Assembly: GCF_035083965.1 (NCBI RefSeq)
Contig: NC_089732.1
Location: 13,068,924 to 13,132,923 of the forward strand
Direction of reading: 5' to 3'
From: Branchiostoma lanceolatum
Taxonomy: Eukaryota; Chordata; Leptocardii; Amphioxiformes; Branchiostomatidae
DNA: 64,000 nucleotides
Shown here: positions 1-12,715 of the stretch, piece after piece
Layout: every line of letters starts with the position of its first letter
Position numbering within the stretch: position 1 is the first letter of the stretch
Notes under the pieces: model-generated
Database searches by the model: none
The model's input: the letters and a program-made list of their open reading frames with translations, nothing else
What the model was told of the DNA's origin: nothing
Position numbers and translations under genes: made by a program

Positions 1-1811
1 CACAAAGGGCAACAACATTAACACCGGGATATCAATTTCCGGCTTGACACCCGTGAAACCGACTGGCCGCCGCTCCACCGATGTGAGCGAAACCGACGGG
101 CGGCTGTCCGTTATCATCCGCCCGCCTGATGAAAAGGATTACTTCCCGGGAAATGGGAAGATTACCGCGCATCTATCACTAGAAATAGAACTATATTTCT
201 ACATTTGTGCTAATGTCTCTATCTTCTAGATATGGTACCGCAGGGGTTAGCTACTGCGCACTTGTTTAACACGCCGCGACCTCTGTGCTCCCAATATGGC
301 CAATTTTACGCTCAGGCGAGGCACCTATCTAAGGTTCCGTCTATACGGCAAACATAATTAAAGGAAACAAAATATAGTCATTGGTAGGTACATCAATCTT
401 CGGAAACGGATCATCCGCCATCGATTTTACAACGGGAGATTGTTAAGCCACTCCCTTTTACTGTATGGACTGCGTTTTAGATACTGTAGTTGTGGATTCT
501 TGAAACTTATTACACGTATATATATATGAGTGTTATGATAGATACGGTTTGGGTTTATTGTATGTATTGAATAAAGAAAAATTATATCTTCCAAATCGGC
601 GATTCTGTTAGACAAACTGCTGGCAATGAGCAGTTTGGCAGTTTATGGCGTCCATTTTCGGCGCGGAAAATCGGCGTAATATTGAGTTATGAGTCAGACA
701 TTTGCAGAAATTGACAAGTATGACATTAAGCGATGTTTCACCCCGCGTTGGGGTGACATTACTCTGCAAATAGACAGCATTCCAGACGTCATAAAAACGC
801 GATAACATTTACAGAAATAATAAAGACGCCGATTGCTCTGGTAGTAGGGGTCGAACGAGCATTGACCGATACGGGACGTTAATGCCAAGGGGTGAAAGTG
901 GACAATACCCCGTATAGGCATGGTAAACTTTCTGAAAACATATCAGTTTACCTTGTAAAATGTTCTATTGTTTTTGAAATAAGTACTTCGAATAAAACTG
1001 AAAGAAGAGTTGTACTTTACGGTGTTGTTTGCTTCAGGTATTGTAGATTAGCGGGTTGGGAAGGGTTTGTGGTCGGGGCAGCGGTGGCAGTGACCCGATA
1101 AAATCACAAGGCTACTGCGGCAAATTTTTCATCTACGCATGCTGAAAAATATCGACGGCTTGTGTCATTACAACTGATCATTCCCACCTAACGGCTGCAT
1201 AGATAACCGCACAAATTACACACGAGACGGTCGGACGCAAAGTCATATCATTTTTCATTGAAGTTCTTAACAGAAAAGATCACAAGTTTGATGGACCATA
1301 TTGTTCGTTTGATTTCTTTATTCGAACATACAAAATAAAATACACAGTGATACTGTACTCAAGAAATACGCTAATATTAACGTCACTACATAGGAAATAA
1401 ATACAAAATATCCATAAATATAATACACACACACAAGAATGGGAACGACAGATGTAGAAAAATCGAGAAAACAAGAGATTGAAAAGATCATGACATAAAC
1501 AAGGTAATCTGGGAAGGGCGCATATTGTTCGCTTGTCATAACACATTTGCCGTTCCGCCGAAACGAGACGGCGTTTCGTCCCCACATGGCAACGCATTTG
1601 TTAGACTCCGGGATCTATAAAAGAAAGACATCATTCGGCGCCTGGGCGAGTAAATTTCATGGTCCGTGCGCAAAACATGTGTTGATCCCACAAATTAATT
1701 GAGTAACCTCGTTTGGCAAGTCTATTATAATGTAATTTTCGCAGTGTGAGCGGAAAGCAATAGACAGCGGGGGAACACTATAGGACGGCTGAAGGCTTAC
1801 TTTCGCCCCAG

Positions 1812-2075
1812 TCACACATAGCCGACCATGGCCTACGGACATTCTCCACTGTCTAGACCGTGGTTGGGAGTTAGTCGTGAGCAAGGATGGGAGATGGTTG
1901 GCGTCTTGGCGAGGTTTAAAAGCTGTCTGTAAATATTTGAAGAAAAAATAATTCATGTTGATAAAGTCATATTCTGCTTGGATGCGATCAGAGGAGCGAA
2001 CTGAAGCTAGAACAGGACGGATTCCAGACAATCCCAACCCAGCGCCGACCTTGGTTGGGGAGTGGTCGGGAGTAA
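1812..2075 (-). repeat. Dispersed non-autonomous repeat, copy 1
   Basis: The sequence resembles, in opposite orientation, the stretch at about 41715-41975. Both carry a 'gaccatgg' block, a GGTTGGGAGTTAGTCGTGAG-type block, a shared core around 'gtcatattctgcttggatgcgatc' (read in parts) and a GGCGC...TTGGTTGGGG block at the other end. There is no coding potential. This is probably a MITE; the exact ends are not resolved. Confidence 0.55.
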
Positions 2076-2491
2076 AGTCGTACGGGGGTCCTGAATGTTT
2101 GACAGGGATTATCGGTTGAGCTCGCATGGAAACTTATGTTTGTGGACTTTAAGAAAGGCCGCGTGACACTGAAATATATCGGTGTGAAGTTAAAAACGTA
2201 GTTATGCAACTGAAGAAACGTACTACGACATTTAGTAGATTTACCCAATTTTTGGGGTCCTAAAAGTTTCTATTACGAAAGTACTGCCGAGAAACCTCTC
2301 TTAAATCCATTCACACGGGGCTTGTGGTTTAAGTCCTTAACTTAAAAGAATGCTCGCAATCATGTTCAACTTTCGTCCAAAACTAATCTTCATAATTGTT
2401 TTCAATTCAAAACATTCATAACCTATATTTTATCATTTTGAATCATAATTTTCAGACGATGCATGCGGTAATTAAGAAGTAGCAAGTTGTG

Positions 2492-2515
2492 ACCCCCCCC
2501 CCCCCCCCCCCCCCC
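2492..2515. repeat. Poly-C homopolymer run
   Basis: An uninterrupted run of about two dozen C residues in otherwise AT-rich DNA. Runs like this are length-variable in the genome and error-prone in assemblies. Confidence 0.9.
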
Positions 2516-3300
2516 AAGAGGGCAATATAATTAGAATATAATATCAAAATGAGTGGCCTGTCTACGCAAACAAATTTTGTGCCCGTTATGAGAAAGTGGC
2601 GGCTGCCGCTAGGGGGGAATTGACCGTTAATGAATAATTTCAAAAGAACACGTGCTCCAATCAGCGCGCTTATTAATGGCAACGTTTTTCAACCGCTTGG
2701 CAATTTGTAAAAATTATGTGGACAGCGCCCTGGAAGATGAATAAGAGACCGTTCCGGTGGAAGTTTTGAGTGTGTTGTGGACTAGGATTCAGCTTCCCTG
2801 GCCCGTGTAGCTGACACGCGCTGAAACACAAAAGATTAGCAGGGAAGCGAGAACAGGGCAACTATTTATTTGCCTGGCGTGTACAGGGTCGGGGTAGGTG
2901 AGTCTTGTCGGGTCTGCGGGTAGGACGCCGTCGGCACTCATCGCGACCGCTCCCGAAGAACGAGTCCCAAGAACTCCGACGCTCCCAGCAGGACACGTTC
3001 GGTACCCAGACTCCCGTCAGAGGACCATCTAGCTAACCGCCACGAAACTACTTTTCAAGGATTTCACGTGGTTATACTCAAACACTCGTAACCACTTCTC
3101 CTAAAGGTACGCAGTCGCCTTCTCTTGTCACTCACTTGTAAACTTGTTGTGGACGTTTATGTACCGACGCGAAGGACACAAGCCGTTGTTGGAAGAAGAA
3201 GAAAGCGTTGAGACAGGTGGTAATTTGTCCTGAGTTTTGTCCTCCACTGTCCTATAAAGTAGAGCACCTGTCGACTCACCCAGGTAGACAGGTGATCCTT

Positions 3301-3332
3301 GCCACCTGCAAAAGTTACCGACTCGGTAGAAA
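3301..3332 (+). repeat. 32-bp direct repeat upstream of the DMRT3 DM exon
   Basis: GCCACCTGCAAAAGTTACCG followed by ACTCGGTAGAAA occurs here and, with one mismatch, at about 4186-4217. The two copies lie about 130 bp before and 250 bp after the DM-domain exon. Each contains an E-box-like CACCTG. The first copy is probably in the 5' untranslated region or proximal promoter, the second in intron 1. Confidence 0.75.
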
Positions 3333-3461
3333 AAAATCAGCTACGACTGCGAGGAGAGAGATTTGATCCGAAAGACTTGTAAAAACACGGCGCTGGCCCA
3401 GAGAGAAAAGACAGACGAGAAGTCAGGAGAAGAGAAGTGTTATCTTTCCGGTCAGTGAGAG

Positions 3462-3936
3462 ATGGAGAGCAATCCGATCCCGCCAGCTTACTCCTCGGCG
3501 CCACCCTACCTGTTCTACCCGCCACCGGGACACCCCAGCTCCCGGGTACAGCAGAGGACCCCGAAGTGCGCCCGCTGTCGCAACCACGGCGTCCTGTCCT
3601 GGCTCAAGGGCCACAAGAGATACTGTCGCTTCAAGGACTGCATGTGTGAGAAGTGCATCCTCATCGCGGAGCGGCAGAGGGTGATGGCGGCACAAGTCGC
3701 CTTGAGACGGCAGCAGGCACAAGAGCAGAGCATCCTGCAGCAGTTCGGCTTCGCCCCGCCTGTCTTCCCGACGGGCCCGAACAAGACAGGCCATCCGCCG
3801 TCGCTACCGACGACTTCCAGCGGGACTGTGGGCGAGAGACCCCCGCAGCCTGACGGCGCCCCAGGGCCCGACATCAGCGGGACTGAGGCCGAGAAGAGCG
3901 ACAGCGAACGGCCAGTCCCACGACACGAGAACGACA
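3462..3936 (+). CDS. DMRT3: DMRT3-like transcription factor, coding exon 1 (DM domain)
   Basis: This exon encodes residues 1-158 of a DM-domain (doublesex/mab-3) zinc-binding transcription factor, a nuclear protein that binds the DNA minor groove. The DM domain covers about residues 32-88 and has the full set of zinc-ligand Cys and His residues (CARC, NH, KGHKRYC, DCMCEKC) plus the [15 protein letters not shown] recognition tail. The variant [16 protein letters not shown] with CEKCILI is characteristic of DMRT3 rather than DMRT1, DMRT2 or DMRTA. The start at 3462 is the first ATG in frame and gives a short proline-rich leader, as in the family. A GTAAGT donor follows position 3936, leaving one base of a split codon that fits exon 2 exactly. 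An unspliced frame runs on to 4121 but loses all similarity after the donor. Confidence 0.93.
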
Positions 3937-4185
3937 GTAAGTGCACCTTTACATCATGTGTGACACACGTTAACCGTCCAACGTTAGTCGATTCACCCCC
4001 TGTTCTCGTCTTTTTATCTTGCTGTCTCTTACCGTCTTGTTTTTCCCCGTACAATTTGTCTCAGTTTGTGCAAAACCAGCATAAGAACAGTATTCCACAC
4101 ACTTATGTACACCTGGCCTAGTCTAAGTTGGTAAACATATACTACAGTCAAACCTGTACAAACCTGTACCTCTGCATATACTACT

Positions 4186-4217
4186 GCCACCTGCAAAAGT
4201 TACAGACTCGGTAGAAA
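4186..4217 (+). repeat. Second copy of the 32-bp direct repeat
   Basis: This matches 3301-3332 with a single C-to-A change (GTTACAGACTCGG instead of GTTACCGACTCGG). The similarity fades after the run of A residues that follows. Confidence 0.75.
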
Positions 4218-4682
4218 GATATAAGCTCTGACTACCATCCACTTCTTGGCGGTAGCTTACTTTATTTTGCCATTGATCAGAAGCATTAAAAATCCCGTCT
4301 ATAGCGTCTATTCGTTTTCCCCCAGAACTATAGTAGAGCGGAACTCGTTGCCACCAAGCATTCTCATTAAACAGCTTTAAACATCGCTTAGATGTGCAAG
4401 GGTTAGGTGTGACAGGTTGTTTAGTGTCTGCGCGCCTGCGATGCTGGTGTGCTACGCCGAAGGGCGTTTATACCGGCTATGTAGATACAGATGCATAATA
4501 ACCAGGGACCACTTGTCTACTCAGTACTGTGACCATTTTCTTTGAATACATTGAGTGATAACCTCAGACATATCTAGATACTCGTATTCTGCAACCGACA
4601 AAAGCGCTACAAACTGTACAATTTCATATGTATGACACGATTCCATATTTCCCATACTGGGTGAAGTGCTTTAGATATTTGT

Positions 4683-5105
4683 GGTAAGGTGCTTTAAATT
4701 TTTGACAGTCACGGCAGCAAGCCCCTACTCGTTTTCTTTCTGTCGAACTGTATAACCACCATTTCTTGTTTCAAAGACAAACCATACGCACGCAACACTG
4801 ACACAACCGTAGATTTTTGTGGTAAGGTGCTTTAGATTTTTGACAATCATGGCAGCAAGCCCCTAATCGTTCTTGTTTTGTTTCTGTCAAACTGTATATC
4901 CACCATTTCTTCTTTTAAAGACAAAACATACGCACGCAACACTGACACAACCGTAGATTTTTGGGGTAAAGTGCTTTAGATTTTTGACAATCATGGCAGC
5001 AAGCCCCTAATCGTTCTTGTTTTGTTTCTGTCAAACTGTATATCCGCCATTTCTTGTTTTAAAGACAAAACATACGCACGTAACACTGAAACAATCGTAG
5101 GTCTC
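4683..5105 (+). repeat. Tandem repeat, three units of about 138-144 bp
   Basis: Units start near 4683, 4821 and 4965 with GGTAAGGTGCTTTAAATTTT-type sequence and share 'gcagcaagcccct', 'accatttctt' and 'cgcacgcaacactga' blocks. Units two and three are more alike than either is to unit one. The array is a local minisatellite within DMRT3 intron 1 and shows no coding capacity. Confidence 0.8.
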
Positions 5106-7924
5106 TAAGCTAACTAGAGAAGCTTGCTCCATCGCGAGCTACTAAAACCAATGGAATGTTCGAACCCTTCAAACTCACAGTGTTTCCAATTCACTCTAAC
5201 TGAACGAAAAGAAAGGCACCCCGCCACGAAAGCTTTGCGTTTCAGACTCTATTTCTTTCTTTGAAAACCGATATTCAAAACCTCTTTGTTCGATGCGTTT
5301 GGACACAACACCTGCAGCAGACTGAAGTGGCTGTTTCCTTTTTGAGAAGGGTGCGGCGTTCGGTATACAGTTATTTCTCGTTGTCTACACTAGCCCACAG
5401 ATAAACTCAACCTGTGTGTGGTCGCTACTTGAGAACACTGCAACCCTCCAACTCCAAAAGGATTCCGAGATCTTCCATATTCCTCCGTTCGTTTGTAATG
5501 CTCTTAAGAGGACACACCTGCGCCTTAAGTACAGGAGTGTCGCGGGGTTGTTTGTGTAAAGTGTTGACCAGGTGTACAACTAGGCTTAATTCATCTTTTT
5601 CTGAAACAATGAGGTTCTGTTAGAAATATTCAATCTACAACGTTTGCTATTGCAGATACCGAAAAACAGTTAGACTAAAGCAGAAATAGCAACGTTTTCC
5701 TGTCTTTACAATGGTACTTGGGTATACTGAAACAGACCTCGATTTTATTCTGTTTTTTTTTTTCTGAAGAAACATCAACGTGTTCTTTTTAATTTTTTTT
5801 TTCCACTAACGTTAGGAGAAAATATATGATATCACATATTCGTCATTTGTTTCTTTGTTCGTTTGTTTTTATGTTTGGTATTTTCCACCGGGTACCGCTT
5901 GATGTTATATTCCCTTCGTTTTCCTTAGTTTCCTAACAATACAGTTTTGTTTTATAGCAAATTCCGTAGATAGAAACAATAAAAGGCTGATTGGTATTTA
6001 CTGGAAAGTCTATATTTATGGTGAGATCGAATTAACTATAAACATTAACTCCTTTGTGATAAAAACATTTACTGCATGGAAAGACTTAAAAGAACGAACA
6101 CATTTTGTATGTAGCAAAATGATATTCGCGGCCATACACATGTGGAAAAATCGTTTTTTAGTGACAATGTTTTGTGATTTCAGTGTTGTTACGTTTCTGT
6201 TGAACAAGCGTCCAGTCAAATTCTATATTTTGGCACAAAGAAGAAAGATATCTCATAAGCTGTGTGGTTTGGGTGTAACGGTGTTGTAGCTGCTTAATAT
6301 AAAACATAGAGCTACATTCTAGCTTCTGAGTGGTTTTGAACATTTACTTCCGTACTGCACTGCCTTTAAATGGAAATACTACTTGTCTCTAAAACTGAAA
6401 TAGTTTTACTCTAAAATAACTATTCCGTCTTATATATGAGTTATATGTAAGATGAAATACTTAATTTTCGGGTTACATTTTATAGAACATAATTGTATCT
6501 TTTGTTCGCATATAAGTTACAATAGAAGAAACAGTTACGTTGTAACGTTAACAGCAAATTTTGGAAGATGTGTATTCTGCACTTTATTCCCTCTCAATGA
6601 ACTATGTAAGATATGTAAGGACTTGTGTGTTTTGGCTTGTTGCTTGAAGGGAATTACGTATTCTTGTTTGCGTTTGTTACTTTGTTTCTTTGACAACTGG
6701 GACAACAGTTCGATCTTTTCTGTTCACAATTTGATGTGTGCTAATCTTCTGATCGCCTCGTTCAAAGCACTGTCTGTGTTCCGAATTGTCCTTTTGACGC
6801 GCGGCTTGAAACGGGCTTGATAGTATTTTGTAAGATATCTTAATTCTCTGTTGGGTAGAATTTTCAACGAGATAGAAAGCGATGTAAATGCATTGATAAA
6901 ATTTAGACAGTGTTGAAATCAACTACGCGTAGTATTTTTCAACAACAAAAACCGGTCACTAACTTATACCCTAGTGTAAGATTTTTGCGCCAAATCTAGA
7001 AATATTTTACCTAACGTTTCAATTCATCGAACAACTTTAATTTGACCATCACATTACACTCACGATTTTTATCCACGGCCAATAGACGACCAATACATTA
7101 CATATGTGTTGAACTATAGCCCGGTACTCCAGACCAAATGAGACCGATTTGTAAACAAATCCCATATTTCTATTAAACACATCGCATTTGTACTCTGAAT
7201 ACGAATATAGCAGGGTCAAATACGGTAGCCATGAATTGTTTTGCCGTTTACATGGATTGTGCCTTACAAAAGTTACGAATTCACATTGGTGCGAAAGGTA
7301 TATCACGTCCGGTGGTACTATGTAACAAACGTGACCAAACCGTTGGCTTTTTGTAGCTCCAATTCCACAATACGGGTCTTTAAACACTGCGAATTAGGAA
7401 ATCGGTGGAAAATCTCGGAAGATCCTTCACAGGTGCCACGGATTAGGTGTGACAGCGGTCAGAGTTGAGAGATTACCGGGAAGGCGATGTAGGGTGGGAC
7501 GGAGAAAGGGCCACGGTCCCTAACACCGGACAATACCGGCGGATACAACCGTCAACTGTGTATGTGTGGGTGTATACATGTATCACCTGCGTGCGCTAAA
7601 CATCTGGAAACACATATTTTGACACCTGCCTCACCTGTTTGAAAACACACTTGGATTTGCACCTGTACATGCTAACACCTGTGCGCGTGTACCTGCGTAT
7701 AACAGAATCCCCTTTTCCTTATCTATCAAATCCAACAGACAGGCTGAATGATGTACATCAGGAACTTAAGTCTAATCTTCGGTAACGCCTTAATTTTTCT
7801 CATCAATAATTGATCTCAAACTGTTATTTCATCTTATGTTTTCTTCTCGGTGATTTCTTAGTAATTTTAAAGATTATATGTCTACGGGAAGGTATTTTCA
7901 TATCTTGGTGTTGTTCAATATAGA

Positions 7925-8165
7925 ATGGAACCCCTCAGAGCACGAAAGTGACACATGTTGACAAACCCATCCTCATATCATTTCCTCCAAGAATTAATGA
8001 AAGTACATGTAAACAACTCACGATATGTTGATACTTCTTAAATATTAAACGTCCACATGAAGTTCTTTTTATTTTTTGCCGTTAACGCGTTGTTCAGTAA
8101 AGAACTGGAACCCGTCAGTGCACGCCAGTGACATGTGTTGACAAACGGACCCTCATGTCCTTTCA
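7925..8165 (+). repeat. Diverged direct duplication in DMRT3 intron
   Basis: The 58 bases starting at 7925 (TGGAACCCCTCAG...) align without gaps to those starting at 8105 (TGGAACCCGTCAG...), about 81 percent identical and 180 bp apart. Both keep TGTTGACAAAC, which resembles a forkhead-type site, and a CCTCAT block. Nothing suggests a mobile element. A duplicated regulatory module is possible but unproven. Confidence 0.6.
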
Positions 8166-9403
8166 TTAACTCCAAGAGGAGTAAACAACAGGCTCATCTT
8201 GACACGACAGAGTCACTGAGAAACACAGGTGTCGATAGAAGTGTCGGTATGTCTCCGCTGACCTAGCGCGCAGCCAACCCCACACAATGGAGCGATATTT
8301 ACCCAGGACCCGTGCCGGTATACTGTGTCTCTCTACTTAGCTGGAGTAATGCACGATTTATTTACCAGCGTCTTTGTCCACCCTCGTAACCACTATGTTA
8401 CGGAGGGTCCAAGTATTTCAAAGTAAATGTTCCCAATCCGTAGACAAGCGCGTACCGTGTTTGTGTAAACGGTGCAGGGAGGGCAAAGCGTTGGCGAGAA
8501 TGACTCCGAAAGGCTTAGGCCGAGGGCATCGGGGCCGCTCGCGACACCCTTGGCTTCAGAAACACAGACGTCCGGTCGGGTAATTTGTACAGAAACACGT
8601 GTCGGCTTTCAGCGCCTTTATTAACAGGAATGTCGAACGAAACACTCGTCATTCAACGGTGGGGAATTATCTGTGTAATTCTGCGTTTGGGAAAGTAGGT
8701 CAGGACTAGATTCGCGAGAAGACGTGAGAAATACATTGTACAGTTCAGTACCCAACCGTGTGCGTGAAAATGTACAGGAAAATTAGGTACGCTAACGGTT
8801 GTTTGGACTGTTAAAGCCGTGTGTAGCTAGTAGAATTGGATAAAGGATGTCACGGTTTTGATTGTTGTTTACAAAAGGTGGTTATTTTACGGTCATTAGT
8901 CCCGTACTAAAGAGCCGGTTACATACAGCGCTGTCACATTCGCGTAGACTGTAGGCACGATTTCGATGTCGCAGGCTTTGACAGAACCAACTTAACTGCA
9001 TACAGAAAAGGTTATAAAAACAGTTGTGGCTTTTCCGTAACAAAACAGCGGAATTTTGTACGACAAATAAAATGCTATATCCCCCAGACTTGCTCTCATC
9101 CCCACTACGAATGTTAGCGAGCCGCTAAAGTTTATGTGAAAGTTGGTATTTCAGCTTTGGCAATTTTTTCAATTTTGTTGGAATTTCAACAAAGCAATAC
9201 AGAGGTCACCTAGACAGCGTTCCTGATATCGGATGCTCTTTTTCTTCTTAGCGAAAGAATGTGTTGATAAATAGGTAAGTGTGGGAGATAGAAGTTGTGT
9301 TCTCAGTGGACGTACATCTATAATAAGAAACATAAGCATGTCCATGATTTTTGTTTGTTTGTTTTCTATTACTTATTTTGTTTATGTTTACCACTTTCTA
9401 CAG

Positions 9404-10569
9404 CAAGGGACGGAGAAAACCGTGTCTTGTCGCCACCACTGAAGAGCCCGTCTCCATCTTTCCATGGCAACGGCACCAGCCCCGCCCAGCAACAAGATGG
9501 CGATCATCCGGGACCTTGCGGTGCTGACGACAACCCTAGCAACGGCGAGGACGCCTCCTCCGACGGCAAGGACGCCGACGGTCCGGACACCGCCGTCCAT
9601 ATCGAGAGCGACCATCCGAAGGACGCTTCCCTATCCCCGAAGATTGCCGAAAAGCCTCCCGATGGTACCCGACGATTCCCGCCGACCGACTTCCCTCGGT
9701 TCTTCTCTCCCGAGCACTTTCTCAGCCCCGCTGACCGCGCCCTTGCTAACAGTAACCTCCCCCCAATCTACACCCTATCCAAACTATTCCCCTCTCATAA
9801 GACCGATGTTTTACACTTAGTTTTAAAGGGATGTAACGGCGATCTAGTCAGCGCCATAGAAGTCCTCCTGTCTAGCAAAGGGAACCCGTTAAGTGAGGAC
9901 ATGTTGAAAAGTCCTCTTATCATCCCCTCCTCTGCTTCCCAATGTCCGTCAATCTTCAGAGCGGTCCAGAGTAGCGACACGGACTCCAACGGATCGGCCT
10001 TCCGTGTCCCCCGGCCCACCCACGACCACTGCGGCCTGTTCATGCCGACTCACCCCTCCAAACTCCCCCACCCTCACGCTCCCAAACCCCCCATCCCCAA
10101 CATACCCCCTTTCCTCCTCAACCCCTTCATGGCGGCCAATCGTCTCAGCACTACCGGCGCGCCGTCGCTAGGGGGCGGTATTGACATCAACCTGCTGGAC
10201 ACGCTGGCGGCCCACAACAGCCGACCTCTGTCCTGCCAGCGGGCAGCCCTCGACATCCAGAACAACAGCGTCTTCAGCCCGGCGCGGCTGAATGTCGGCA
10301 TCCCCCTCCCCCCGGCCAAGTTGTCGTCGCGAGTGTCTGACTCCAGCCAGCCCCTCCCCATCCCCAGGAAGGACGACTTTTCGTCGACGCTCGGGCACCT
10401 TCGGCAGACGTCGGAACCGCCGATCTCGCTGTCCGACGACTTTCCGGAGAAGCATCGTCATCACCAAGACCCGATGACCACCAGATCGGACAGCCTGCAG
10501 GACTCGCGACGAGAGGTAGGGGCGCTGCTACTCCAGCCGGCACGGGTAGGACTAGACGACACCAGATAA
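9404..10569 (+). CDS. DMRT3: DMRT3-like transcription factor, coding exon 2 (DMA domain)
   Basis: This exon completes DMRT3. The acceptor TTTCTACAG ends at 9403; the first two bases (CA) join the single A of exon 1 to give a Thr codon, and the frame then runs open to TAA at 10567-10569. The predicted protein is about 546 residues, somewhat longer than human DMRT3 (about 470). The DMA domain, a small CUE-like helical module that defines the DMRT3 and DMRTA branches, lies at about residues 275-318: LPPIYTLSKLF, VLHLVLKGCNGDL, VSAIEVLLSS. The wording LVSAIEVLLSS supports DMRT3. The remainder is low-complexity, rich in Pro, Ser and charged residues. An upstream in-frame extension into the intron is not conserved and was excluded by the splice site. 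Confidence 0.92.
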
Positions 10570-11102
10570 AGTTCTTGCTACATAAATGTGACGTTGAATA
10601 TCCCTTGCGAGCATCGCCAAAAGTCGCCCGACATTCTTACGAGTACTAGGCATTGACACATATTCTACAGACGGTATGTGTCGTAACTTTACCGATCTTT
10701 GTATATATACATGTATCATCATATTTTTACCTTTCCCTAGAAGGTAGTAATATGCTAGTTTAATAACGAACTGTGCAAAGCAAACACTTGGACTCCAATC
10801 AGCATATATGGATACAGTTTAACGTATAGTGACGGTATACACTGTTCCGTTTAATATTTAGAAGCATGTAAAATATGTATACAAATGGTATATAGTATAG
10901 CACATAGAAAACGGACTTACAGACAAAATATGCCATTTTGAGCTACAATTTTGGCACAGTGTGTATATATAAGTAGTAGCAATAGATTATGGGACCCAAT
11001 GTAAGTTCAAATGATGGTTGCGCAATCTCCATGCCCCAATATTAATATCACAGCGGACTCATCATATATTCCGAAGTGTATATAATATCTGTGTATGACA
11101 GC

Positions 11103-11108
11103 AATAAA
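11103..11108 (+). terminator. Candidate polyadenylation signal for DMRT3
   Basis: AATAAA lies about 535 bp after the DMRT3 stop codon, in AT-rich sequence typical of a 3' untranslated region. It is the first canonical signal I found after the stop; no transcript evidence is available. Confidence 0.45.
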
Positions 11109-12509
11109 TAGATACCAGTCGTTTAATAACCTGGTATGGTAAAGATGAGTGTATATGTGTATGTTTTCACCCAGTGGCTAAGTCACATGAAGTATAGAAG
11201 TACTGAATGCTTTTGAAGTGTAGGTAGCTAGATAGAACGGTACGTTGTCTTTCCCATTTTTGTTTGTCAACTTTGTGTTTCAACCGCAAGTTTAATTTAA
11301 CGCCAGGAAAACGGACAACAATTTCTCGTTGTTGAAGTAAAATGTCAAAATGAGCACACGTAAGGTCTGAGTAATCATAACTGAATTGCTGAGACAGAGT
11401 ATGCATCTTCTTTTGTTCAAAGGAAACAGGCTATGCCTCTTGTAGTCTCCTTTTCCACTGTGCTCTGCCTAAAAATGAATGCTTCTATACGTGTATGTGT
11501 GTGTGTTTTGAATGCCATCTTTACGCAATTTGTAACGCCAAGTTTTCACTTCGCAATAACCTATACTATAACCTATACCATTAGTATATGGTTTTCACAA
11601 GTATTGTATCATACTGTCAAAGACAAATCAACGAAATAACTCCTCAAACTAACTAGTCAACAATTGATTGACACTCCAAGATAAGATATCTTCACAGCAG
11701 CGAGAGAGAAAATTTCACGGAAGCACCGATGCGAGGCCGCCAGTGTTTCCCCAACAAAACGCGACCCCGCCCGAAGCTGACCGAAAGACGATCCGATAAA
11801 GCTGTACGGGCTCAGCCCGGCGATATGCGCACTAGACAGAGCCGCGCGCCACCACAAACGCCGACTGTCTCACCCCAACAAAAACAGCTTTCCTGAAGAA
11901 AGACTTGCTTGTTCCTGGTAAGGAAAATTACAACTTACAAGATAGTTACTGTGTGGCTGTAAAACTGTGAAAAATGGAACAAGTTAGCTAAAAACCTAGA
12001 ATAGAATACCCCCACAACAAAAGACCATATCTTCTTCGCTATGTGACAGTTTTGACCATGTACAACTATGCCCACAATGCGTACATGTAATACTTAACTG
12101 AGCCGTGTAGCCAAAAAGTGTTTAGCAATTTCAACACTTGAGAGCTTTTTAGATCTTAAAGGAAGATAAAGTTTCGTTATTCTTTCTACGAGACTAAATT
12201 ACATTTTACACGGCTATCATATCAGAGATCTCGGTTTGAACACGTTCGTTTACAATTTTAGAACTCCACACATACAGTTCTGCGACAAGGACGGTCGTTT
12301 CCCCTGCTTTAAGAACAGAAATGCGACCTTCTTTTAAGTGTACTTGAGAATCGTTCAGGTGTGCTTTTAAGAACACGGTATCAGGTACACGTAAACAATA
12401 GATTAGATGACCGTATAGCGGTGTACAATTCTTCGACTATGCTTTGCTACATGGCGCCCAACACATAAAACCGTGTGCTTCTCCGTTTTCGTGAATTGTA
12501 AGAGATTCA

Positions 12510-12544
12510 CGAGAGAGAGGGAGAGAAAAGAGAAAGAGAGAGAG

Positions 12545-12615
<71 letters not shown>

Positions 12616-12655
12616 CACAGAGAGACAGAGAGAGAGACACAGAGAGAGGGAGAGA

Positions 12656-12691
<36 letters not shown>

Positions 12692-12715
12692 AGTGACACT
12701 GAGTGAGTGAGAGAG
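12510..12715 (+). repeat. (GA)n-rich simple repeat
   Basis: About 200 bases of almost pure GA dinucleotides with scattered AC, AA and GG variants. The long Ser-Leu and Arg-Glu open frames over it are artefacts of the repeat. Confidence 0.95.

Larger units (their letters stand above)
1..3300. other. Upstream flank, no recognisable gene
   Basis: I see no conserved protein motif here on either strand. All open frames are short and none carries a recognisable domain. The stretch holds one copy of a dispersed repeat (about 1812-2075) and a poly-C run (about 2492-2515). The promoter and 5' untranslated region of DMRT3 presumably lie in its last part, but no TATA box or start site can be assigned with confidence. 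Confidence 0.5.
3937..9403 (+). other. DMRT3 intron 1
   Basis: The intron of about 5.5 kb runs from GTAAGT at 3937 to TTTCTACAG ending at 9403. It contains no recognisable coding sequence. It holds the second copy of the 32-bp repeat that flanks the DM exon, a threefold tandem repeat (about 4683-5105) and a diverged direct duplication (about 7925 and 8105). The rest is AT-rich without recognisable features. Regulatory elements are likely in an intron of this class but cannot be read directly. Confidence 0.85.
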
